From: Eurosta solidaginis
Taxonomy: Eukaryota; Arthropoda; Insecta; Diptera; Tephritidae
Assembly (NCBI RefSeq): GCF_040869045.1
Contig: NC_090321.1
Coordinates: forward strand, 72,635,183-72,699,182
Length of the DNA stretch: 64,000 bases
Reading direction: 5' to 3'
This document shows positions 34,001 to 46,000 of the stretch, piece after piece. The number at the start of each line of letters is the position of its first letter. Within the stretch, counting starts at the first letter, position 1. Position numbers and translations under genes: made by a program. The notes beneath the pieces were generated by a model. It did not search any database and had not been told where the DNA came from. It worked only from the letters and a program-made list of their open reading frames with translations.

Positions 34001-37000
34001 GACACGCTCTTGCTCATTTCCGCCAGCTTTGCGTTTACGGCCACCCACATTGTTGGAACTATTAGGACCAAGATCGCAATGACGTGCAATGTGACCTGGG
34101 TTGCCGCACTTGAAACATTTAATAACTCCGGCATGCTTCTGTTGAGATCCCTTCAGTGCTTCCAAAATTGTGTCTACCCACTCTGGGCTTTCTACTTCCA
34201 CACGGCGTGCTTTGAAAACTGGCTTACACAGAAGCGACGCTGTTTCCTGAATCAGACCATGTGATACCGTTTCAGCAAATGTTAGTTTTGGATTCGCATA
34301 TGTAGCCCGCTTCGTTTCCATATCTCGTATGCCATTTATAAAGCTCTGAATCTTTACCCTTTCAGTGTATTCCACGGGTGCATCCGCATTCGCTAAATGT
34401 GCTAGCCTTTCAATATCCGACGCAAACTCTTGCAATGTTTCACCAGGCCTCTGGAAGCGGTTCAGTAACTCCATTTGGTATATCTGTCTCCTATGCTCGC
34501 TTCCATAACGTCGTTCTACAGCAGCCATCAATGCTTCATAATTGTTCCGCTCTCCTTCGGGAATCGTCTGTAGGATTTCCGCTGCTGGCCCCTTCAATGC
34601 CACGAACAATGCAGCAACTTTATCTTCCGAATTCCATTGGTTCACTGCTGCGGTCTTCTCAAACTGTAGCTTAAAGACCTGAAAAGGAACAGAACCGTCA
34701 AAGGATGGTGTCTTTACCTTTGGATTACTCGCTGAAACAGCTGGGCGATTTAGTTGTAACTGCTCCATACGACCTTTTAAATCATCTACTTCTGCCTGAA
34801 ATTGAGCCATTTTTGCATCCTGCGCTTCCAGTTTTGATGATACCTGTTCCAAAATTTCTGCCGACATTTCAGATATACGTGCCTCTTGCGCTTCCAATTG
34901 AGATGCCATATATGTCTTTTGGTCTTCCAGTTGATATGACACTTGCGACGTCATTTCTGAAATACGTGCCTCCTGTGATTCCAGTTGGGATGCCATATAT
35001 GTCTTCTGTGACTCCAGTTGGAATGTTATATTTGTCTTTTGTTCTTCCAGTTGGGATGTTATATTTGTCTTTTGTTCTTCCAGGTTTGATGACATGTTGG
35101 TGGATATTTGTGATGATATTTCGGACATTTGTGCCGATATTGCAGCCAATATCATGTTCAAGTCTGTGTTTGTAACTGTCTGCGATGTTTCGTTTTTCTC
35201 TTCAATTTTTGTTGTTGTTTCGTCCCCATCAGGATAAAAGACAAACTCGTCCACATCAATTCCTTGCGACTCCATTACCTCTCGTAGCCGTGCTTTAAGT
35301 TCGATCTTATTGCCGGTTGTATTTAATCCACGGTTCTCCAACTCCTTTTTCAGTTGCTGGATCTTCAATTCACTGAACTTTGCCATGTCCAAGTTGTATT
35401 CCCAATCTTCGGAATTTATTCAACAATTCCTCTTCTGACACCAATTGTAACGAATTTGCTGCAAATCCTCTTATTTGCAATCCTCTGCTAAGTTCGAATC
35501 ACTAAACTGTTGAATAAATAACTCCAATATTGAATAATGGAAAAATGGCCTTTATTAAAGTCCTTCACAATAACACTTATACTTTGCTACTCGCTGGCTT
35601 AATAACCAAACTGATTGATAACTCAAATTAAACTCTACTATTGGCCGCCAGATCGCGTACTTAATCAATAACTGATTGATTGCTCAACTCAAACTGAATT
35701 ACTTTTTACTCGCTTGTGCCGCTTTTATAGTTTACGCTGCATACATCTAGGCTGTTCTAATTCCAGAACTTACCAACTATTTCGAGTGTTTATAGTTCTC
35801 ATATAGTTTCTACTTGTTTACAATTTTCTACTTTTCAGCGTCTCTCAGATGTATGTGAGTTTGTAGTTTACAGTCTCTCGCACACACATAGGCGTATAAG
35901 TAAATGCATCTGTGTGTGACATCTCTTTCGGCTGCCTTATATATGTGTATACATGATTTGATTATTGACGTAAATACTGCTTGGCATGGCCTTAGCATCG
36001 CCTTAGTGATGGTATAGCTTAGTGATACTAATATCCGTGACAGTTGCATTACCATACCATAATTAATTGTTTGTCGATCTGAATGTTAGGTTAGGTTGCG
36101 AGGGCTGAGCTGGACACTATGGTAACAGCTCACTACTTAGGCCACCGATGGGCCCATTGTAATACCATATACGGTCTCAAAAAGGACCCCTACCCTGCCT
36201 AAAGCGCGTCAAACCACTTCGTGGAATTTATGTATTTTGCTAGAGCCTTGACTTGATAGCTAGAGACCTCAGCAAGGTCATGTAGAAAAGGTTTACCAAG
36301 GATGGCCAACCTACGCCTACTAAGCGCTGGACAATGACAGAGAAGGTGCTAAACACTCTCCTCCTCTTCTGTACATCTCCAGCTGCGACAATAGTCGAAG
36401 GTCGTTACCCCAATTCTAGCACCATGCGTGCCTATTAAACAATGCCCTGTTAGAACCCTTATCAGGGACGATATAACTGATTTGTTTAAAATCAGAAGCG
36501 CTCTTGTGCGCCCCTTGTCATATGAGGGCCAGGTTAGCCTGGATGTCTCACACGATGATATGGCTGACCATAGTCCATTTGCAATTCTTATAGTGCTTGT
36601 GTTCACACGAAGCCTGAAAGTGGCCATGGGTATACGGCATACCTACCGAATCATTTCCCGGAAGGATATGGTCGGTGGTGCCTCTTCTGGCCAGCTCGTC
36701 TGCTCTGCAGTTGCCTTCAATATCCCTGTGCCCAGGTACCCATATAAGGCTGATACTGAAGTGCTGAGCCATCTCGTTAAGAGATCTGCGGCATTCAGTG
36801 ACCGACTTTGCGTTGTCGACGAATGAGTCCATGCGGCCTGGCTGTCTGAGAAAATAAACACCCGTTTACCATCCTTAGGCATAGACCCGAGATGATTCAC
36901 AGCCCTGTGTATTGCCAGCATTTCCGCTTGGTAAACACTGCAATGATCTGGTAGGCGAAAAGAGACCTCTAGACCCAGATCCGGTGAAAAGAGACGTGCT

Positions 37001-40000
37001 CCCACCTTCCCGTCAAGCTTAGAACCATCCGCGAATACGTTGATAGCACCCGGTACCTTATGTTATCTGGTACTCCAGTCTTGTCGCGATATCACTTCCG
37101 AAACTAGATATATATTTCGCTGGAGAATTTTTTGTCCATGTTTGTTGGGTAAACAAAATCCAGCTGTTGCCGTATCTACAAATTATCTAGATAATAAAAA
37201 AACCAATGTTGCCGCACAAAAAAGCATACCTAAAGATGGCCTTAAACTGTGACTGAAAAACGAGCAAGACATAGGAAGCGAGATATTTGCGAAGTACTAA
37301 ACTTTGCGACCCGGTTCTCGAACATCTTAAGACGCACACCTGCTACTGACTTATCATGATTTTTAATACAGTTAGAACTATATCAAAATAAAGGCGTATG
37401 AAAGTTTCCAAGTCTTATCTGAAGCACCGAGGTCAAACCCTTAAATGGCTGGAGTAATTTCAGTTTTCTAAATGAATAAAGTTTGAATAGAAATTTTTTC
37501 AGTGCCATAATATTTTTGAATTATTTTTAGTTGTCATTTGTTAGTGTAAATTGGTTTTTTATATCGAAGTGCTCGCTTATCATATGAAAGTCTCTTAAAG
37601 AGTCATAAGATATCAAAAAGGAGACTGAACTTGAAGCGTTTGCGCTCTTTATGTGCTCATTTAGAAGTCCGATATGAATGATGTTCCCTTCTTGTGATGG
37701 TCATCCAAGGGAATAAACGTCACGGCACCGAGATGGGATAGTCTCTGCCTTGTCAGAATGAAGCATTCGCAGAGAATATGAACCGGCGTTTCATCCTCCA
37801 GCTCACAAAGGCGGCATATTTATGTATCAGATAGATTTGACTTACATAGGTGAAAGAGTGGACTACAGTGTTCCGTATAGTACCCAGCAAGAGTAGGCCT
37901 TCTCTACTCTTACCTAGATTAATGGGTTTGGCTCATACTCTCGTTGCTGGAAGTATAAATTATGTGACCTGCCTATGCCCTGGGCATTCAATTCAATTGT
38001 TCCTGAATTGCTTTTTCAGTTCCTTGTGGCTTCCTTAGTGGGTGCCTTTGTGAGACCACAGAAAGGCTCTGGACTATATGATGCTGCTAAATCACCCTGC
38101 TTGGCTAGGTAGTCTGCCTACATTACCTGCATGTCTCTGATACCCGAGAACCCATCCTAACAAACCTTGTTTTTGGCTCCAGATCATTTAGGACTCCAAT
38201 GCATTCATCCACTAGCTTAGAAGTAGTTGTGTAAGACTGCAAAGCACGTATGTCCGCCCGGGGGGTGTGACATAATGTGGATACACCTCATGGCTAAGCC
38301 TCTTCGTAGTCACACTCTACCGCAAACTTCTATTGTATGGATTTCTGCCTGGGGGAACATTCCATTGGTATTGGCCCATTGGATGCCAGCTCCCGTTTTT
38401 TGTCAGCAAATTTTGATTAATTCGTGAACCAGACCTCTGAGTCAGGGTCAGTACATGGATTCCCTGTTTCCCAAAGAGTTCTGTCCATAATGGATACCTA
38501 AAAATTCTGTAAAAATGTGAGCATAGGGGCCATTACATGTCGTAGTTACAATGCGGGATTTCCTATGAATTTTCTTATTACTTTCATATGTCCTATCATG
38601 TTTCCGCTCTTTAGCTCAGAGATATATTTAAGTCTTAGTGCATTAACAGGGGACGTTCTGTTGTTGTTGTTGCTATTGTAGCTGTGCTTCGCCACATCCG
38701 TGGCCATTCACTAATTGGCATCAATGCCTTCTAAGGGGAGTCCGATGAAACTTACTATTTCAACAGGGTTGGGCCAGAAAGATAAGGATGTAAGCGGCGT
38801 TGATTCCACATTGCAATTGAAAAGACACATTACTAGTGGGACAGACATTGGGTATTTCGGGGTTGATTATGTATAAGCAAAAGGTTAACCTATTATAGTA
38901 TCCACATTGAAGTTGTAGAGTGGCGCGCATCTCCATGGGGAGGTTGGTTTCCTCAACTTTGTGTTCCGGGTATTTGTCTCTAAGGACGGGGTTCACCGGG
39001 CAATCCCTGGCATAGTAGTCCGAAGCCTTTTATGGATATTTCTGAGCATGGCCGGGGAGAGGGGGGGGAGGGGCAGCCAGGGCAATTTCCCTGGGGCCCG
39101 GAAGGTTTTTGGGGGCCCGGTAAGGCAAAGCAGTATTGACAGTACTCTAACTAGGATTTCATAGATACATACATATCTTGTCGCTACAAAAAATTGTTTT
39201 AAAATTGAAAATCACTACACTAAAATCATAAGCATCCGATCAAATACTATGGGGCATAGTCATAGTCGAAATAAAATGTGATTTTAAGTTAGATAAACGT
39301 GAACTGTCCCATGGGCCCGGCTCGGCACTCTGCGGCCCTGTTTCTGAGGGCCTTGTCATGTTACTCTTTTTCAAACGGTTGAATTCTTAAGAACGATTTC
39401 TTCATAGTGCTCGCCAAGATGACTTCTCAAGTTCCTGGAAGGCGGAACCTTTTTGTGATGGCCAGGTTTCTGGGTATTCAGCAGATACTGTTTCTTCAGC
39501 ATTTCATTTCTCTACTTTATGGGGAGTAGTCTCACCTCATTACGTAGGTGATGCTCTGGGGACATAAGAAGACATCCCGTTCTAAGCGCGGTTTTTAACA
39601 GGCCTGCAGCTTTCTCCAGTATGTTTTTTAGGCCCAGCGAGCATATAAGGGACGCGTAGCATACAAGCGACCGGCCAATTGCTTTAAAGATGTATCTGAG
39701 CGTTTTTTTAAATCTGCCCCAAGTGCTGCCGGCAAGAGACGTGAGAATTTTGATGCTGCTCTGGAATTTTGATACAATTGCGGCGGCATGTTCGCCAAAA
39801 TGTAGATGCTGATCGAATGTCACACCCAGAATTTTCGGATGTAAGAGAATAGGTAGCGCCGCACACTTGTTTGCCAATAAAAACTAGTCGATGCAGTTTG
39901 CTAAGTTTGGTTGTTGCTGTTCTTTGCGTGGTCTTCGGCCACCAAACTAAGGAGTCATAGTTGACTATTGGCTTCACAACATAATTCAGTGTCCATTATA

Positions 40001-43000
40001 CCATTTTAGCAAATTTCCGCCACGTTTTGCCCTAAAGTCGAGTGCAGACGAAGAAAGCTCTTGTTGATTTGTTTAAGGTGCTTTCTAGATGAGCATTCCA
40101 CGTCCAGTTAACCGCTAGATATTTTCCTTCCATTGAAAATCGGATTTTTGTGCCAACCAGGGATGGTTCTGGCATGGCTAGCTTTCTTCCCCAGGTAAAA
40201 GGCACTGGGACAGTTTTTTTTAGGATTGATAGACAATCCTTTGGTATAATACCACCTATGATGCGCAGGGCTTCGTTGTGCAACCTTGTGATGCAGATCA
40301 CTAAGTCATCTACATATCTTTTTGTGTCAAATCCATTGTATTTCAGTAACTGAAGGAGTCACAGATGGCGACTAGGGTCCACAAGAAAGGAGGGAGCACA
40401 CCTCCTTTAGGGCATCCCCCAGTGGCCACAATCGACTGAGTTGTCCCTCCCAGCTCAAGACTGATTTTTCTAAAAGGATTAGAAAATTGTATAACTATCG
40501 CAATCCTTCATTGTTTTTAATAATTTTCTCCATTGCTAATTTCATGTACGACCTGGTTTACATATAATGACACTCTCTTCATTTTCGTACTTAACTACTA
40601 ATCGGTAATTAAATAACTAGATTTCTGTAATTATGAGAAAAAATTTAAAGATATCGATTTTTTTCTCAGTCTTCGAACCATTTTTAGGATGTCATCTCTA
40701 AATGGAAGCACGAAATAAAAGAGAAGGGTAAAAATTTGACAGTTAGTAATCTATGTAGTTCCTAGGGGTGGAACATATGTGAACGCACAGATTAACTATT
40801 TTGGGTTTATTGCAGATTAGTGTATGTGTAAACGTGGTCTAAAAGCTGATTCGTTTGACAAATTTTTAGCCCAAACTTAACTTTATATAATTCCAAGGTA
40901 AGCTTTTAATTCAAAAAATTTAAATTGGGTTTCGAGACAAACCACACCAGTTGGTCAGTGAGAACCAACCCCGTTTCTGAAAGAACACATAACACAAACA
41001 TCCAATTTTACAATACCTGCTTGTGCACTTAGGAATTATAAATATAAGGAAAACGACAACAACAGATCAGAACGAAAAATGACACTGAAGATGGCACAAC
41101 GTCGAACCCGATTTATAACCAAACCTAATCATTCCTTGTCGAGAAAATCGTTCCAATATAGTGACGAATATTAGCATCACTAAGCGATGCTAGCATCACT
41201 AAGCCGATACTAAGCAGCCACTGGTATGTACGTAAACAAATCAATAATCATTTACACACATGCATACAAGGCAGCGGAGAGATACTCACAAACGCATGTC
41301 ATCATCAGCCGAAGTAGTACTCACATATACACACGCATATGGCTACAAACTACAAATATACATGTATATGGCTGGTAACCAAGCGTGAAGTTCACGAAAT
41401 TACTAGACCTTAGGAGAAATGGGTGAGCGAGGAAACCGAGAGTATAAAAGCAGCGCAAGCTGAGGCATGACTAAGCAGTTTGATTTAAACACGCAATTAA
41501 TTGTGAAGTAAGAGTTATTGTGAAGTACTCTCAAATTAGTCTAATAAAGACTATTTTGCATTATTGAATATTGGAATTACTTATTCCACAGTTTAGCGAT
41601 TCGGACGTTAGCAGAAGGTTTAAGCGGAATTTCGCTAAATTCGTTACAATATACATATATCAATTATCCACCCTGTCGGAAAATCAACAAAACAAAATGA
41701 ATCAGTTAGCTTTTTAAATTGTAAATGCAAAAAGAAAATGAAACATTTGCAGAACGATATTCCCACTGATAACCGCAAATACACTTGAAATATAATTAAA
41801 AATTTGTGTGAAAGTGCAAATTACAATTAAAATTTGTGAGATAATTTTTTAGGTGGGAGTGTTGCACGGAAAAATCATCGTAAAAATAATTTGTATGTTA
41901 ATATTTATTGTTTGTGCAGGTGTCAATAAATTGTCTAAATAATTACTAATAGTTATACATATTTACTAAACCCTATTGTCTACGAGTAAAAATTAAAGCA
42001 ACTGCAGTTTCACCGTGTGATTCGCGGCTCGAGTCTCGGTGAAACCTTTGATAACATTACGAAATTGCCTGATGATGAATTCGTGGCGGTTTTCGAAATG
42101 GTACCATCGCAATATGCCAGTAAATGTTTCTTTTTTCTTTTCAGATTCTCTTAGAAAAACATAATAATTGAATATTCAATTATTATAAGCCGGTGTTAAG
42201 CTCATAAATTCTTAATAATAAGTATAAATTGAACACACCATTAAACAAACAAACATAAAAATTATGTAGTTTGCAACTAATTATATTTAACTATCAAAGC
42301 TAACATCGCACGCCAACAATCTATTTTCTTAAATAAATCTTCGAAGTTTTTGCAAATATTTGGCAACTGAGATTTAAGTGAAGGTATTTTTTGGTGTACA
42401 AAATTGTTTGTATTCTTTAATTTCTTATTACATATTGGTCGCATTTCGAACACGGAATGTGTCAAAGTTTGGTGTAATTGTATTAGATACACTTTTCGGT
42501 GTGATATCAAACTAAAAGCCCCCGTTTTTCACATAGGAGCGTTTAGCTCAATCTTATGTATTATGAGTAGATTGCACGTATTTTTATGGAGAACGGTAGA
42601 TTCATCGACACTGGTGCCATCTGACATGAAAAAGTCAGCCGTCTTCGAACTTTTGTTGCAAGAAAAGCATAAGAAGAAGAACTTGACATGTGCTTTGGCT
42701 AAGGGTGCTGGCACACTTTGCAAGTGAAATTATTTGTTCCATTCATTGGTAACTTTTCTAACATTTTTCGCAATTAAAAACTGCAATATAACAAATACAT
42801 ACGACACACAATATGCTAGCAAGTATTTGTGTTATAGAGAGAGGATGTATATAACAGTGCTTCGCGAAAAGAACTTCCGGTGTTTAAGTCCCGGCCGAAG
42901 CAACTTCCAATTTTTTTTATTTTTGTTATAGTTGAAATTCTATTTTTAGAATAGTTTTTATCAGCACTTCTTGGGGACGAAATTCACACTATTTTGGTTT

Positions 43001-46000
43001 TATACACCACAATACCACAAAGTGCGGTTTTAACTCCAAAATTTTGTTCCGCGATGACATTAAGGAACTTCCTTTCTTTAGATCTCCAAGTTTTGATAGT
43101 CATCTAGCCATAGAAATTCCTGAGATTTATTAGCGTCACATTCAGAAACTGCTTCGTCACTCCGGTAATCTTCTTATGGGCAAACGGAGTCGCAGCTTTT
43201 TGCTGCTCTTAGAATCTCTAGCGCCCTTTGCTGCGAGAAGGCCACCGTTACTTCGCAGGGCGGCCCATCGAGGGGAAGGTTTTGATCAAATACAGGATAG
43301 TTCATGCGTGCTAACGCCCAACCCGGTCAGCTCAGTAGAGCTAAGCCCTCACACCGGTTACCTATCCTAGCAAAGGCTTAAGACCCAGTAGTGGAAAAAC
43401 AAAAATATACCAAAAAATTTACTCGTGTAGAGAGACCCTAGATCTTATTCCTGTGCTTCACACAATCAAAACATATTTTAGATGTGCTTCGTGTTAACAT
43501 AAGTGAAAGGCAAGTAGAATTGCAAAAAAAATATTATTTTGGGTCGTATGTTTTTTGATGATATGGTAGCGCTGTTTCAAAAGGAGATATATACATCTAC
43601 TTATACTAATTGTTACATAAATAATAATTTCGTAAAACCAGCTACCTGCTAAGTGATGGGTAGTTTTATTTACAAGTACATATATTTATGTATGGTGTAG
43701 TTAAGTTGACCATGCATGCATACTCAGGCAGGCGTTGGCTGTATACAATTGTAGCACGTACCTGCTGCAAGTAAATGTAAGCAAGTTGCTCGAGGTCAGG
43801 TCAGAAATGAGTTAATATCTTTTGAAACACAAAATTGTCCAACTTAAAAAAAGGGTTTTTTTGATGAAAGTGTATCGCATATTATATATATTTTTTCGAA
43901 AATATTCTTGAGGGAAACCGGTATTTAATAATTATTTAAAAAATTGATTTTTTATTCATTATTTTGATTTTTTATAATTAAATATTTTTTTAACGTAGTT
44001 ATAAAGTAAATATTGTTACCTTCGAAATAAAACAAAAATTAATAAGATACGACGAGTGGAACCAAAGATACAGCATTTTGAATGTGGGCAATTTTGCTCA
44101 CCCATCGAATGTGAGCAGATGCAGATCTCTGAAAAAAAATTTTTTCCAGGAAATCCTGATATATGTAGGTATATGCTTATTTCGTGCGAGCAACTTAAAA
44201 AAAGTTTGAGCCGAATCAAAATTATTAAATCTCTAAAGCTCGATTTGTAAAATAATGACCGATATGAAAACACAGTTTATGTATGTCGTATGTGGGTAAT
44301 AGCTGCCAAGAAGAAGAAGGGGAGTTACCTCTATATTTCGTTAGCTTAATTCACAGATAAATTTTTTTAAACTGCGTTGTTCGCGCAGATTCTGTTACGG
44401 CATATTTAAATACACCCTCCGTAAAAAATTTGAAGTTATTAGAGCCAATAACCGCAGAGATATGACCCTTTTAAAAAGCCATATCTGCATGCAGTGAATG
44501 TAAAAATAAAAATTTTCTTTGTTTCTCCTGTAAAATTTAAGTTTGTTGTTTAGGGTCTATGTGAATTAAACTAACGATTTGTATCATCCTTTTTCTCAAA
44601 GATTTTCAGTCACATAAATATATTTTACAAAAAAAATGCATGACATAGCTAAAAAAATATAAAAATATAATGAAACAAACTTAAATCGATTTAATTAAAA
44701 TTAAATATAAAAAAAAAATTATTATTTGATTACATTTTGAGTTCACATATTTTTATTTTTTTTTAAGTCAATTTCGATATAATTTGCTTTATTTTATTTC
44801 ATTTTAATTTATTTTTCTTCTATTTTATTTTATTTTGTTGTTTTTTTTTATTCTATATTTTTATTTATTTTATTTCTTTTTATTTTATTTTGCTTTGTTT
44901 TAAATTTTGATTTTGGCGACCTTTTTGGTAACTAATCAGTTTTTGCTAGCTGGCTTGAGGTCCGAATTGAAATAAAAAACAATGGTTTTTTTTTATATAT
45001 TACCAACATATTTCGATTACACACGGTAATCGTCTTCAGGGTGAAAAATTGTTTACACGTGTGTATCACTTGACGTGGAGTTTATCACTTCAAGTGATAC
45101 ACACGTGTAAACAATTTTTCACCCTGAAGACGATTACCGTGTGTAATCGAAATATGTTGGTAATATATAAAAAAACCCTTGTGTTTTTATTTCAATTCGA
45201 ACCTCAAGCCAGCTAGCAAAAACTGATTTGCTTTGTTTTATATATATTTTTTTGAATTTAATTTTTTTCTTTATTTTTTTAATTTATTTTACTTTGTTTT
45301 ATGTATATTTTTTCCCTTCCTTTTTTTTTTTTGTTCATTTAATTTTATTTTACTCTATTTTACTTTTCTTTTTATTTTTTGTATTTAATTTCAGTTTAAT
45401 TAATTTCATTTTTTTTTGTTTTTTATTTCTATTTAACTTTTTTGTATTTTATTTCATTTCATTTTAAATAATTTTACGTTGTTTTATATATTTTCTTCTT
45501 TTCCCCTGTTTTATTTTATTTAACTTTATTTTAGTTTTTTACATTGTATTATATTTTTATCTTATTTCATTTTATTTGATTTTGTTTTCTTTTCATTCTA
45601 ATTTTTATTTATTTTATTTCTTTTTATTTTATTTTCCTTTGTTTTATATATATATATTTTTTAATTTTATTTTTTCTTTATTTATTTAATTTATTTTACT
45701 TTGTTTTATGTATATTTTTTATTTTATTTTATTTTTTCCTTCATTTTTTATTTTACTTTAATTCTATTTTTATTTTATTTCATTTAATTTTATTTTATTC
45801 TATTTCACTTTTTCTTTTTATTTTTTGTATTGAATTTCATTTTCATTAAATTCATTTTTTTTATTTCTATTTAACTTTTTTGTATTTTATCTCATTTCAT
45901 TTTAAATAATTTTACTTTTTTTATATATATCTTTTTTTCTTTTCCTTTGTTTTATTTTCTTTCCTTTATTTTATTTTTTTACATTGTATTATTTTTTATC

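Larger units (their letters stand above)
32358..36042 (-). mobile_element. Complete LTR retrotransposon with internal pol deletion
   Basis: 3,685 bp, minus orientation. LTRs at 32358-32955 and 35446-36042 differ at only a handful of positions. Ends are TGTAACG...CGTGACA on the + strand, flanked by a perfect 4-bp target duplication GTTG (32354-32357, 36043-36046), typical of Ty3/gypsy. Next to the 5' LTR is a primer-binding site beginning TGGTGTCAGAAG; next to the 3' LTR a purine tract GGTGGAGGGCAG. The internal 2.5 kb has one long ORF and no RT, RNase H or integrase catalytic core, so it needs enzymes from a relative. Confidence 0.92.

Noticed and set aside
34705..35175. 156-codon frame on the + strand
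   Set aside because: Exact antisense of the Gag coiled-coil region; its repeats mirror the repeats of that protein.
36428..36826. 132-codon + strand frame
   Set aside because: Antisense to the RNase H pseudogene at 36085-37075.
42404..42727. 107-codon frame on the + strand
   Set aside because: No recognisable domain, lies in a Treh intron, starts in low-complexity sequence; chance frame.
45228..45467. Phe-rich 79-codon frame resembling a membrane protein
   Set aside because: Artefact of the TTTTATTTTA repeat.
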